10,689 nucleotides of DNA from an uncultured cyanobacterium. Its GTDB lineage: Bacteria > Cyanobacteriota > Cyanobacteriia > PCC-6307 > Cyanobiaceae. Shown piece by piece: positions 1 to 7,582 of this stretch; positions within the stretch are counted from its first letter, which is position 1; every line of letters begins with the position of its first letter. The notes under the pieces are model-generated. The model worked only from the letters and a program-made list of their open reading frames with translations. It was not told the DNA's origin and made no database searches. Made by a program: the position numbers and the translations under genes. The stretch spans positions 1 through 10,689 of the forward strand of contig CAIZOZ010000126.1 of NCBI GenBank assembly GCA_903934745.1, given 5' to 3'.

Positions 1-20
1 AACCCACAGCTTGATTCAGT

Positions 21-46
21 TCAGTGACCGGAAATCAGTGACTGGA
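21..46. repeat. Short imperfect tandem repeat (TCAGTGACYGGA x2)
   Basis: TCAGTGACCGGA (21-32) and TCAGTGACTGGA (35-46) differ at one base and are separated by two bases, just past the nadB stop codon. No hairpin with a T tract is seen here, so it is not an obvious terminator. It may be a chance duplication; no function is assigned. Confidence 0.35.
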
Positions 47-48
47 CA

Positions 49-1731
49 TCAGCGGCTTGAAACAGGTGCGGTTCGGGGCCTCTGGCCGCGCTGCTGCAGC
101 GTGTGTCGCTGCCAGAACAGGGCGCTGGCTGGGGCATCGGTGCGGAAGTGGCCGCCGCGACTCTCGGTGCGGAACAGGGCCGCTTCGATCAGTAAGCCGG
201 CGAGTACCAGCCGCTGGTGCAGATTCTGAAGGCCCAGCAAGGCTTGGCCCTGCGGGGTGGAGAGATCCAGCCGCTCGCCGGGTTCAAGATCATGGGCGGC
301 CCGAATCAGGGGGCTGTGGCGCAGCTGGGCCAGGTTCAGGGTCACCTCGCGCAGGGCGGGGGCCAGGCAGCTGGCCCGCCGCTCCACCCCTGCCACGCTC
401 CAACACAGCTGACGCAGTTCGGCGATGGCCTGATTCGGTTCCAGCCGCTCCTCGGTGCAGGGGCCATTCCAGCAGCGCTCGTGCCCTTCAGGACGCTCGG
501 GTGGCAGGGGTTGCAGCTGGATCGAGGCGAGTTGGCGGGCGAACACCAGGCACTCCATCAGGGAGTTGCTGGCCAGCCGATTGGCGCCATGGACGCCGGT
601 GCAGGCCACTTCGCCCACGGCATACAACCCTGGCAGGCTGGTGGCGGCCTGAAGATCGGTGGCGATGCCGCCCATCCAGTAGTGGGCCGCCGGCGCCACG
701 GGGATGGGCTGGGTCGTGGGCTCGAGCCCCAGGTTGCGGCAGCGCCCCAGGATCGTCGGGAATTGACGCTCCAGGCGTTCGTTCCCCACCGGCCGCAGGT
801 CGAGCCAGAGGTGATCCACCGCCTGGGCCTGCATGCAGCGGGCCAGGGCGCGACTCACCTGGTCGCGCGGGGCCAGATCACCGCCGGCGAGATCGGCTAC
901 CGGGCTGCGTCCGGAACTGTCCTGCAGTCTGGCTCCCTCACCCCGCACTGCCTCGGAGATCAGGAAGTGGGGGGCCCCCGGCAACATCAGGGCGGTGGGA
1001 TGGAATTGAACGAACTCCAGATCCCGCACCTCGGCTCCGGCGCTCCAGGCCATGGCCACGCCATCGCCACTGGCCTGGCTGGGGTTCGTGGTGTGGGCGA
1101 AGAGATGGCCACCGCCGCCGCTGGCCAGCACCACAGCGCCGCACCGGAGCCAGCGCAAGCTGCTGCCATCGATCACCTGCAGGCCGACGCAGCGGCCCGC
1201 CTCCATCCAGAGCTGCAGTGCCTGCATGCCCTTGCGCTGAACAAGCCCCGGCCGGTGCAGCACTTGCCGCTCCAGGGCATCCACCAGGGCGCCGCCGGTG
1301 CGGTCCTGGGCGTGCAGCACGCGGCGATGGCTGTGGGCCGCCTCCAGGGTGGTGCTCAGCACCTGGCCCTGGCGGTCGAAGTCCATGCCCAGCCGCAGCA
1401 ACGCTTCGACGCAAGTCGGCGCCTGGCGCACCAGCATCTCCACCGCCTCGCGATCGCAGAGGCCGGCTCCGGCTCGCAGGGTGTCGTCGATGTGGCTCTG
1501 AAAGCTGTCATCGTTGCTGGTCACCGCCGCGATGCCCCCCTGGGCCCAGCGGCTGGCGGAGGGAGGGCCGCTCTCCTTACTCAGCAGCAGTACCCGCAGT
1601 TCTGCTGGCAGCGCCAGGCAGGTCATCAGGCCGGCGGCTCCGCTGCCCACCACCACCACGTCCCAAAGCCCTGGCAGGGGCGGCTCCGCGGCTGCCGGAT
1701 TCGGGGCCGCCAGGACTGGTGACGATGCCAT
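49..1731 (-). CDS. nadB: L-aspartate oxidase NadB
   Basis: FAD-dependent enzyme that oxidises L-aspartate to iminoaspartate, which NadA condenses with dihydroxyacetone phosphate to make quinolinate for NAD synthesis; expected in the cytoplasm. The 560-residue protein is of normal length for the family. A Rossmann FAD-binding motif VVGSGAAG lies at about residues 27-34. It is followed by the family motifs SRWAQGGIAAV (60-70), HSHRRVLHAQDRTGG (133-147), FVQFHPTAL (240-248), SEAVRGEGARL (259-269), HYWMGGI (350-356), a flavin-proximal stretch at 373-397 containing GVHGANRLASNS, and ESRGGHFRTDAP near the C terminus. Succinate dehydrogenase/fumarate reductase flavoproteins share the fold, but the SRWAQGG and C-terminal signatures favour NadB. 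The ATG at 1731 leaves about 20 extra Ala/Pro-rich residues before the FAD motif and has only a weak AGG upstream, so the true start could be slightly internal. nadA is not in the window. Confidence 0.95.
   Translation of the reverse strand: MASSPVLAAPNPAAAEPPLPGLWDVVVVGSGAAGLMTCLALPAELRVLLLSKESGPPSASRWAQGGIAAVTSNDDSFQSHIDDTLRAGAGLCDREAVEMLVRQAPTCVEALLRLGMDFDRQGQVLSTTLEAAHSHRRVLHAQDRTGGALVDALERQVLHRPGLVQRKGMQALQLWMEAGRCVGLQVIDGSSLRWLRCGAVVLASGGGGHLFAHTTNPSQASGDGVAMAWSAGAEVRDLEFVQFHPTALMLPGAPHFLISEAVRGEGARLQDSSGRSPVADLAGGDLAPRDQVSRALARCMQAQAVDHLWLDLRPVGNERLERQFPTILGRCRNLGLEPTTQPIPVAPAAHYWMGGIATDLQAATSLPGLYAVGEVACTGVHGANRLASNSLMECLVFARQLASIQLQPLPPERPEGHERCWNGPCTEERLEPNQAIAELRQLCWSVAGVERRASCLAPALREVTLNLAQLRHSPLIRAAHDLEPGERLDLSTPQGQALLGLQNLHQRLVLAGLLIEAALFRTESRGGHFRTDAPASALFWQRHTLQQRGQRPRTAPVSSR
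1450..1457. repeat. HIP1 octamer GCGATCGC
   Basis: Perfect copy of the highly iterated palindrome HIP1 found in many cyanobacterial genomes, here inside nadB. At this base composition fewer than one copy would be expected by chance in the window; three are present. Confidence 0.7.
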
Positions 1732-1787
1732 TGCCTGTCCGCTGCGCTGCTGAGCCTATGGGAGAGGGGTGATTGGCAACACATCAA

Positions 1788-1814
1788 AAAGCCGCCGGAG
1801 ATACCGGCGGCTTT
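1788..1814 (-). terminator. Intrinsic terminator downstream of psbU
   Basis: The arms AAAGCCGCCGG (1788-1798) and CCGGCGGCTTT (1804-1814) form a perfect 11-bp stem around a 5-nt loop. Read on the minus strand the stem is followed by a T run (complement of the A run 1786-1790), the layout of a rho-independent terminator. On the plus strand the stem is followed by GGTGGAGG, so it works in one direction only. It ends minus-strand transcripts coming from psbU and separates them from nadB, whose start codon is about 55 bp further on. Confidence 0.88.
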
Positions 1815-2012
1815 GGTGGAGGAATGGCCCGTTGAGATGCTGGGGATTCTGGGCCGGGGCAGCTGGAACCGCTGCCTCCTGGAGCCCTTTTGGTTGAAAT
1901 CTGCCCTGAGGTTCAGGGGCGGCTCAAGGGGCCAAGACGATGAGGTTCGAGCAAGGGATTCAGCAGATCCGGCCCATCGGTTTCGATGCGGCGACCAGCT
2001 GAATCGCTGCCT

Positions 2013-2390
2013 TCATCGGTACTGACCGTCGTTAATGCGATCGAAACCTTCGTTCAGGGCGATCGAAGGGGCGGTGACGGTGAAGTTGTCCTTGTACTTC
2101 TCGAACAGCTCCTGCTGGCGCTGGGTCAGGTCGAGCTTGAGCACGTCATCGACGCTTTCGTAGGGGCCACCCAGCACGATCTTGCCAGCCAGGGTCGGGT
2201 ACATGCCTGGGTACTGCTGGAAGCGCCGCACCGAGCAATTATTGAGATCAACCTTGCCGGCCCGCTCGGCAATTTTGTCATCGGCGCTGTTACGGCGCTC
2301 GTCGGCAAAGGCCGGAGCCGGCAACACCAGGCTCACGAGCAGACCGGCCATCACCACACCACTCATGATCCAGGCAAACAGCCGCTTCAT
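2013..2390 (-). CDS. psbU: Photosystem II extrinsic protein PsbU (12 kDa)
   Basis: Lumenal extrinsic subunit that caps and stabilises the oxygen-evolving Mn4CaO5 cluster of photosystem II, together with PsbO and PsbV. The 125-residue precursor starts with a signal peptide: basic MKR, a hydrophobic core at about 5-25, and an AFA cleavage site before Asp30. The mature part is about 96 residues. It has the helix-hairpin-helix-type segment KVDLNNCSVRRFQQYPGMYP (46-65), GGPYESVDDVL (74-84) and the family ending FDRINDGQYR. The ATG start is supported by a GGAG Shine-Dalgarno 7 bases upstream. The gene is followed by about 200 bp of apparently untranslated DNA and then a strong terminator. The 190 bp upstream must hold its promoter, but no clear -35/-10 pair was resolved. 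Identity is very likely; a generic competence-type HhH protein is the only alternative and lacks this ending. Confidence 0.95.
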   Translation of the reverse strand: MKRLFAWIMSGVVMAGLLVSLVLPAPAFADERRNSADDKIAERAGKVDLNNCSVRRFQQYPGMYPTLAGKIVLGGPYESVDDVLKLDLTQRQQELFEKYKDNFTVTAPSIALNEGFDRINDGQYR

Positions 2391-2580
2391 CGCATCACTC
2401 CGTCGGAGAGAGAACTTGGGGTGGAGGAAACGACGCCTTGATGGTGTGCCGTTCCCGGTGGGTCCGCGGATTCAGGACCCGACGACCACCCCCAAACGTT
2501 ACAGAAGGCTGTCCACTCGGTCCGGGTCGGTTGCCCGGCTTTTGCAGATCTTCAGAACAGCGGGCCTTGGCAACAGGACT

Positions 2581-3426
2581 TCAGATCAGTCCGCTGAGGC
2601 CAGGTGCGAGCAGGGCGGCGGCCAGAAACAGGCCATCCACCGCCAGGGTGGTGGCGAGGGCTGCTGCACTGACGCGCCAGATACCACCTTGCCGCCAGAG
2701 CTGGCGGCAGATCCCGATCAGCAGTGCGGCGGCCAGGCCGATCGCCAGCAGAGGTAGGGGTTGGACCACCAGCAGGGCGGCTTGCTGCAACAGCGGGCCG
2801 GCCTCCTGCAGCGGAGCAGCCACCACCAAGGGCCAGAGAGGCATGACCCCAGTGAGCGCCATCACCCCATCGGTGGCGGCTGTGCCGAGCAGAGAGGCGA
2901 GATAGAAGGCCCCGGCCAGGCGCCAGCGGCTGCTCAGACCAGCCACCGCCAAGGGCAGGGCAAAGGCCTCAATCGGCAGGTGCCAGATCGGATGGAGCCG
3001 GCACCAACCCCAGAAGAGGCAGCCAGCCAGCCAGCTGCCACTGAAACCCACCAGCAGAACCCCGAAGGCCGACCAAGTGGGAAGCCGATGGCGTTCGAGC
3101 AGGATGCCCAGGGCCAGGAGCGGCGCCGTGACCAGCACAGCGCTGGCCGGGGCGATGCGGACCCAGGGGGCCTGCAGAAACACCGGCACCGTCACCAGAA
3201 AGGCTGCCGCCAGAGGCAGAAACCAGGCATCGGTTCTGGTGGCGATGGTGGTACGCGTTCGGGGCCTGGCCTGGCTGACCACCAGGCTGGTGGTCAGCGG
3301 CAGGGCGCTGGAGGGCCGGATCGCGGCACCGGCGGACAGGCTGGAGGAAACCCCGATCACCCGATGTGAAGAAAGATGGCCAACCTTAAGGGGCTTGCCC
3401 CCTCTGTCCGTGGCTGCCGCCGCCAT
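2581..3426 (-). CDS. DUF3120 family integral membrane protein
   Basis: Polytopic membrane protein of unknown function that resembles the cyanobacterial DUF3120 family. The recognisable part begins at about residue 66 (DAWFLPLAAAFLVTVPVFLQ) and runs to the C terminus with roughly six to eight hydrophobic segments, including LAPASAVLVTAPLLALGILL-like and SAFGVLLVGFSGSWLAGCLFW stretches and a WHLPIEAFALP motif (about 129-139). No catalytic motif is seen. The first 65 residues are Ser/Thr/Arg-rich, look unlike protein of this family, and contain a 25-bp palindrome at DNA level, so the ATG at 3426 is doubtful. GTG codons at 3360 and 3282 are in frame, but none of the candidates has a good ribosome binding site. 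With the long start only 28 bp separate it from the divergent uppP; a shorter start would leave room for two promoters. The 281-residue length is an upper bound. Confidence 0.75.
   Translation of the reverse strand: MAAAATDRGGKPLKVGHLSSHRVIGVSSSLSAGAAIRPSSALPLTTSLVVSQARPRTRTTIATRTDAWFLPLAAAFLVTVPVFLQAPWVRIAPASAVLVTAPLLALGILLERHRLPTWSAFGVLLVGFSGSWLAGCLFWGWCRLHPIWHLPIEAFALPLAVAGLSSRWRLAGAFYLASLLGTAATDGVMALTGVMPLWPLVVAAPLQEAGPLLQQAALLVVQPLPLLAIGLAAALLIGICRQLWRQGGIWRVSAAALATTLAVDGLFLAAALLAPGLSGLI
3274..3298. promoter_or_regulatory. 25-bp near-perfect palindrome, candidate operator
   Basis: GCTGACCACCAG (3274-3285), one central G (3286), then CTGGTGGTCAGC (3287-3298): 12-bp arms with no mismatch. 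It lies in the poorly conserved 5' part of the DUF3120 reading frame, about 157 bp upstream of uppP. No T tract follows on either strand, so it is not an intrinsic terminator. A dimeric-regulator site shared by the divergent genes is a possible role; a coincidence of coding sequence cannot be excluded. Confidence 0.35.
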
Positions 3427-3454
3427 AAGGTTTCAACCATTCGGGCCCTGAGGC

Positions 3455-4327
3455 ATGCCGATCATCGCCGCCGCCGGCGTTTTGTCCCTGGCGCAGGCCT
3501 GCTGGCATGCGGTTGTACTCGGGATCGTGCAGGGGCTGACAGAATTTCTGCCGATCAGCAGCACCGCCCATCTCAAGGTGGTACCCGTGTTGCTGGGCTG
3601 GGGAGATCCGGGGGTTGCCTTCACCGCCGTGATCCAGCTCGGCAGCATCGTCGCTGTGCTCGCCTATTTCCGCCGCGATCTGCTGGAGGTGGTCTCCGGC
3701 ATCTCCCGCGCGTTCCGCCATGGCCAGTGGAGCGATCCGGCGGCCCGGCTCGGGGTGGCGATCGCGCTGGGCACCGTGCCGATCGTGCTGGCAGGGCTGG
3801 CGATGAAGCATTACGTACCGGATTACGAACACTCCGGCCTGCGCAGCCTCACCTCGATCGCCATCGTTTCGATCGTGATGGCCCTGATTCTGGCCGCGGC
3901 TGAGTTGACCGGCTCCCGTCGCCGGCAGCTCCAGCAGGTCACCCCCCGGGATGGTCTGCTGGTCGGTCTGGCCCAGGCCCTGGCTCTGGTGCCTGGGGTT
4001 TCCCGCTCAGGCAGCACCCTCACCGCCTCCTTGTTCGATGGCTGGCAACGCGCCGATGCCGCCCGTTTTTCCTTCCTGCTGGGCATCCCGGCGATCACCC
4101 TGGCTGGCCTGGTTGAACTCAAGGACGCCATCGCCATGCCGGCCAACGGCGGCCTGATCCCGATGTTGGTCGGGGTGCTGACGGCCGGGATTGTGTCCTG
4201 GCTGGCGATCGCCTGGTTGCTGCGCTTCCTGCAGCGGCACAGCACCTGGGTGTTCGTGGGCTACCGCCTGGTGTTTGGCGTGGTGTTGCTCGTGTTCTTC
4301 CGCCAGCTTGAGGCTGGGACGCCCTGA
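3455..4327 (+). CDS. uppP: Undecaprenyl-diphosphate phosphatase UppP (BacA)
   Basis: Integral membrane phosphatase that converts undecaprenyl diphosphate to undecaprenyl phosphate, recycling the lipid carrier for peptidoglycan and other envelope polymers; loss or inhibition affects wall synthesis and overproduction gives bacitracin resistance in other bacteria. The 290 residues match the family length. The two signature motifs are present: (E/Q)xxxE as QGLTE (26-30) followed by FLPISSTAHL (31-40), and PGVSRSGST (180-188) with the catalytic Arg184. About eight hydrophobic helices follow the usual pattern, ending in GYRLVFGVVLLVFF (269-282). The ATG at 3455 has AGG only one base upstream, too close for a normal Shine-Dalgarno, so translation may be leaderless; an in-frame TTG at 3482 is the alternative. 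It is the first gene of a five-gene plus-strand block. Confidence 0.96.
   Translation: MPIIAAAGVLSLAQACWHAVVLGIVQGLTEFLPISSTAHLKVVPVLLGWGDPGVAFTAVIQLGSIVAVLAYFRRDLLEVVSGISRAFRHGQWSDPAARLGVAIALGTVPIVLAGLAMKHYVPDYEHSGLRSLTSIAIVSIVMALILAAAELTGSRRRQLQQVTPRDGLLVGLAQALALVPGVSRSGSTLTASLFDGWQRADAARFSFLLGIPAITLAGLVELKDAIAMPANGGLIPMLVGVLTAGIVSWLAIAWLLRFLQRHSTWVFVGYRLVFGVVLLVFFRQLEAGTP
3758..3765. repeat. HIP1 octamer GCGATCGC
   Basis: Perfect HIP1 palindrome inside uppP. Confidence 0.7.
4205..4212. repeat. HIP1 octamer GCGATCGC
   Basis: Second perfect HIP1 palindrome inside uppP, about 440 bp after the previous one. Confidence 0.7.
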
Positions 4328-4339
4328 CCCAACGGGTCA
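4325..4339 (+). other. Small hairpin beginning at the uppP stop codon
   Basis: TGACCC (4325-4330), loop AAC, GGGTCA (4334-4339): a perfect 6-bp stem whose first three bases are the uppP stop codon. No T run follows, so it is not a classical terminator. It could mark a processing or stability boundary between uppP and the next gene, or be fortuitous. Confidence 0.3.
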
Positions 4340-4385
4340 AGGCGGGCGACAAAGTGGAGCCCGAACACTGTGATCCCACCCCTCC

Positions 4386-5783
4386 GTGTGGAATGAGCCC
4401 TCCGCCGCCCTTGCCCTGGTCCAGGCCGAAGGCCAGAGCCAGTCGCGGCAGCCCGAGCCGGCGGTCGTTGCCACGGTGGCAGCCGGTTCGATCGCCGAAG
4501 AACTGGGTTTCCAGCCTGGCGATCGTCTGCTGAGCCTCAATGGCGTTCGCCCCCGCGACCTGATCGATTTTCAGGTTCTGCAGGGCGAGGAGGAGCTGGT
4601 GCTCGAGGTGCTCGATCCGGACGGCAGCCTCCATCAGGTTGAACTGGAGAAGGATTGGGATGAGGCCCTGGGGCTGGGCTTCACCGAGGCACTCTTCGAT
4701 GGCCTGCGGCAGTGCAACAACCATTGCCCGTTCTGCTTCATCGATCAGCAGCCACCGGGACGCCGTCGCAGCCTCTACCTCAAGGACGATGACTATCGCC
4801 TCAGTTTTCTCTACGGCTCCTACCTCACCCTCACCAATCTCACCGCCTCCGACTGGCAGCGGATTGAGGAACAGCGGCTCTCGCCGCTGTTCGTGTCGGT
4901 GCATGCCACGGATCCGGAGTTGCGCAGTCGTCTGCTGGTCAATCCACGGGCAGCCCTGATCCTGGAGCAGCTCCAGTGGTTCGCAGAGCGGCGCCTTCAG
5001 ATCCATGCCCAGGTGGTGGTCTGTCCCGGTTTCAACGACGGGCCCGCCCTGGAGCGCACCCTCACCGATCTGGCCGCCTTCGGCCATGGCGATTGGCCAG
5101 CCGTGCTGTCCACGGCGGTGGTGCCGGTGGGACTCACCCGCTTTCGCCCCGCCGGCGATGTGCTGCGACCGGTGGATCCGGCGGCGGCCCGGGCTGTGAT
5201 TGCCCAGGTGGAACCCCTGCAGGCCAGGTTTCAGCGCGATCTGGGCAGTCGTTTCGCCTGGCTCTCCGACGAGTGGTACCTGATCGCTGGTCTGCCCCTG
5301 CCACCCAGGGATAGTTACGAGGATCTGCCCCAGCAGGAAAACGGCGTCGGCAGTATCCGGGCGTTTCTTGAAGAACTGGATGGCGCCACCCAGACCCTGC
5401 CGGTCAGCATTTCCCAGCCTCGCCGCTGCAGCTGGGTGGTCGGTCATCTGGTGGCGGCAGCCCTTCAGCCGGTGGTGGATCGGCTTAATCGGGTCGAGGG
5501 GGTGGAGTTGTTGCTGATCGGCCTGCCCAGTCCCTATTGGGGGCAGCAGCAGGTGGTGACGGGCTTGCTGACCGGTTCCGATCTGCTGGAGGGTCTCGCA
5601 GGCAGGGATCTTGGCGATCGGCTGCTCCTGCCCAGGGTGATGTTGCGCGAGGGAGCGGACGTGTTTCTCGACGATCGCAGCCTCGAGGAGCTCAGGGCGG
5701 CTCTACCAGTGCCGATCCAGGTGCTGGGGGGTGCGGACGATCTGGTGGCCATGTGCCTCGGCAGCTGGGGGAGGGATGCCTAA
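4386..5783 (+). CDS. DUF512 / TIGR03279-type PDZ and Fe-S protein, putative oxidoreductase
   Basis: Protein of 465 residues resembling the DUF512 family, which in cyanobacteria is named a putative FeS-containing oxidoreductase (TIGR03279); its reaction is unknown. The N-terminal region has a PDZ-like fold signature (VVATVAAGSIAEEL at about 27-40, GFQPGDRLLSLNGV 41-54). Next comes Cys110-x3-Cys114-x2-Cys117 (within QCNNHCPFCFIDQQP), the spacing of a radical-SAM [4Fe-4S] site, then the conserved YLKDDDYRLSFLYGSYLTLT (131-150). Later elements are FVSVHATDPELRSRLL and QVVVCPGFNDGP, which fit a TIM-barrel-like core followed by the DUF512 domain. The start is GTG, the first possible start after an in-frame stop at 4371-4373. 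It follows uppP by 58 bp and precedes the TolC-like gene by 27 bp. The family call is strong; whether it uses S-adenosylmethionine is inference. Confidence 0.9.
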   Translation: MWNEPSAALALVQAEGQSQSRQPEPAVVATVAAGSIAEELGFQPGDRLLSLNGVRPRDLIDFQVLQGEEELVLEVLDPDGSLHQVELEKDWDEALGLGFTEALFDGLRQCNNHCPFCFIDQQPPGRRRSLYLKDDDYRLSFLYGSYLTLTNLTASDWQRIEEQRLSPLFVSVHATDPELRSRLLVNPRAALILEQLQWFAERRLQIHAQVVVCPGFNDGPALERTLTDLAAFGHGDWPAVLSTAVVPVGLTRFRPAGDVLRPVDPAAARAVIAQVEPLQARFQRDLGSRFAWLSDEWYLIAGLPLPPRDSYEDLPQQENGVGSIRAFLEELDGATQTLPVSISQPRRCSWVVGHLVAAALQPVVDRLNRVEGVELLLIGLPSPYWGQQQVVTGLLTGSDLLEGLAGRDLGDRLLLPRVMLREGADVFLDDRSLEELRAALPVPIQVLGGADDLVAMCLGSWGRDA

Positions 5784-5810
5784 GCTCAGTCCCATTGTCC
5801 TGGTCTGGAA

Positions 5811-7571
5811 GTGAGGCATCACCATCTCCTGCTCGCGGCCCTGATGGTGTCTCCCCTGGCTCTTGCGCTCCTTGAGCGAGAAGCCGGTGCCCAGTCCCAG
5901 CCCGCGGCCGCGGCTGCGGTCGTGGTCGAGCCGTCCGGTCCCCAGGATCCCGCCCCCCAGAAGCTGCCGCTGGCCACCCAGCTGAAGGGGAGCCGCCCGA
6001 AGTCCAATCCCACGGTTCTGCCGCCAGCGGCCACCGTGCTGCCTCCGGATCTCCGGCTGCTGCAGGCACCGCTGCCGCTGGCCCTGCCCAATAAGCCAAC
6101 CCAGGTCACCATTCGGGAACTTCGTCCCCTGGGCCTGACGAGCTCCCTGACCCTCGCCGAGGTCAACAATCCCAATCTCAAGGCCCTGGCGATCCAGGTC
6201 CAGGAGGCCCAGTCGGCCTTGAGAGCCCAGATTTCGCTCTGGTATCCCCAGCTCAATCTCAGAGCCGGCTCGTTTCCCGCCTACACGGGGGGGGAGCAGT
6301 ACAGCAATGGCCAAACCGGTACGGGCCAGGAGCGAGGTCTCACCAGCTCCAGCATCTGGCGCATGGGTGCCGATCTGGAGGCCAGCTGGGCCCTGATCAA
6401 TCCGGGGCGCAATCCCCAGATCGCCGCTGCCCGCGATCAGTTCGAGCAGGCCAAGAACAGCTATCTGATCGGTCTGCGTGATCTGCGCCTGCAGGTGTCC
6501 ACGGCTTATTTTGATCTGCAGCAGGCCGATGAGCAGGTGCGCATCGGTCAGGAGTCGGTGCGCTCGTCCCAGGTGAGCCTGCGCGATGCCCGGGCCCGCT
6601 TCCAGGCCGGCGTGGCCACCAAGCTGGAGGTGCTCCAGGCCGAAACCCAGCTGGCCCGCGACCAGCAGCTGCTCACCAACGCCCTCTACGGCGCCAACAG
6701 CGGCTCCGGTACGCCGGGTCAGTCAATCGCCAGGCGTTCCCTGGCCGCACTGCTCTCGCTGCCCCAGGACGTCACCCCGACCGCCAAGGATCCTTCCCGG
6801 GTGATCGGTACCTGGCTGCCCACGCTGCAGGAAAGCATCGTGGCGGCCTATGCCTTCCGTGAGGAGCTCGATCAGATCATCCTCGACATCTCTGTGGCCA
6901 ACAGCAACGCCAACGCTGAGCTTGCCAAGGTCCAGCCCTTTCTCAACATCGTCAACACCCTTTCCGGAGGCCGCACCAGCGGCTACGAGTTCATCGACGC
7001 GAACCAAGCGGTCCCCAATCAGTTGGGCTGGACCGTCGATAACACCGTGGGCTTGAACCTGCGCTGGAACATTTTCGATGGCGGTGGGTCCCAGGCCTCC
7101 TACCGCCGCCAGAAGCTGCTTGCCGAGGAAAAGCGCTATAGGTTCTCCGATCGGCGCAATTCGATCCGCGAGGAAGTGGAGAAGAGCTTCTATGAACTCG
7201 AATCCAACAATCGCAACATCACCACCACCTCCCGTGAGGTGCTCTCCGCCCGCGAATCCCTGCGACTGGCACGCCTGCGCTTCCAGGCCGGTGTCACCAC
7301 CCAGAGGGAAGTGGTGGATACCCAGCGGGACCTGACGCAGGCGGAGGTGCGCTACTCCAATGCCATCGCCGATTACAACAAGGGGCTGGCCAGTCTCCAG
7401 CGTCGTACCGGCCTTGATCAGATCTCGATCTGTCCGGCTCCCAGCCTGCCCGCGAACAAGCCGGTGGTGGTGGGCGCCACGGATGTTCCGGTGGAAGTCC
7501 AACCCCTGGTACCCGCCTGTCAGGCCAAGTTCCGTCCCCCCAGCGCCGCCGTTCCCTCCCTCGCTCCCTGA
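5811..7571 (+). CDS. TolC-like outer-membrane efflux protein
   Basis: Outer-membrane channel of the OEP/TolC family, forming the exit duct for tripartite exporters or type I secretion. The GTG start gives a signal peptide (MRHHH, hydrophobic core to about residue 20, likely cleavage near AGA-QS at 27). Residues 28-105 are Pro/Ala-rich and low in complexity. Two OEP repeats follow. The first contains LAEVNNPNLKALAIQVQEAQ (from about 115), WYPQLNLRAGSFP and RFQAGVATKLEVLQAE (about 263-278). The second contains LRWNIFDGGGSQASYRRQ (about 416-433) and RFQAGVTTQREVVDTQRDL (about 490-508). The duplicated RFQAGV-x-T hairpin element is the internal symmetry typical of TolC monomers. At 586 residues it is longer than E. 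coli TolC because of the N-terminal linker and a C-terminal tail with two cysteines. No adaptor protein or inner-membrane pump of the usual types is adjacent, so the transported substrate is unknown. Confidence 0.92.
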   Translation: MRHHHLLLAALMVSPLALALLEREAGAQSQPAAAAAVVVEPSGPQDPAPQKLPLATQLKGSRPKSNPTVLPPAATVLPPDLRLLQAPLPLALPNKPTQVTIRELRPLGLTSSLTLAEVNNPNLKALAIQVQEAQSALRAQISLWYPQLNLRAGSFPAYTGGEQYSNGQTGTGQERGLTSSSIWRMGADLEASWALINPGRNPQIAAARDQFEQAKNSYLIGLRDLRLQVSTAYFDLQQADEQVRIGQESVRSSQVSLRDARARFQAGVATKLEVLQAETQLARDQQLLTNALYGANSGSGTPGQSIARRSLAALLSLPQDVTPTAKDPSRVIGTWLPTLQESIVAAYAFREELDQIILDISVANSNANAELAKVQPFLNIVNTLSGGRTSGYEFIDANQAVPNQLGWTVDNTVGLNLRWNIFDGGGSQASYRRQKLLAEEKRYRFSDRRNSIREEVEKSFYELESNNRNITTTSREVLSARESLRLARLRFQAGVTTQREVVDTQRDLTQAEVRYSNAIADYNKGLASLQRRTGLDQISICPAPSLPANKPVVVGATDVPVEVQPLVPACQAKFRPPSAAVPSLAP

Positions 7572-7582
7572 GCCTCCTGCCC

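Noticed and set aside
57..1772. Long plus-strand open frames (571 and 501 codons) opposite nadB
   Set aside because: They lie antisense to a clear NadB with all family motifs; their Arg/Gly/Pro- or His/Gln/Gly-rich composition is what complementary strands of GC-rich genes give.
2522..2543. CCGGG/CCCGG hairpin followed by CTTTT, possible plus-strand terminator
   Set aside because: Only a 5-bp stem with a 7-nt loop and a short T run, oriented against both neighbouring minus-strand genes; no plus-strand transcript is expected there.
2182..3369. Plus-strand frames of 191, 155 and 202 codons across psbU and DUF3120
   Set aside because: Antisense to psbU and a membrane protein; composition is not protein-like (Gln/Gly/Arg-rich repeats) and no domain is recognisable.
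4119..5447. 442-codon minus-strand frame opposite the uppP end and the DUF512 gene
   Set aside because: Antisense shadow; no recognisable domain, low-complexity His/Gln/Gly composition, and the plus-strand genes carry convincing motifs.
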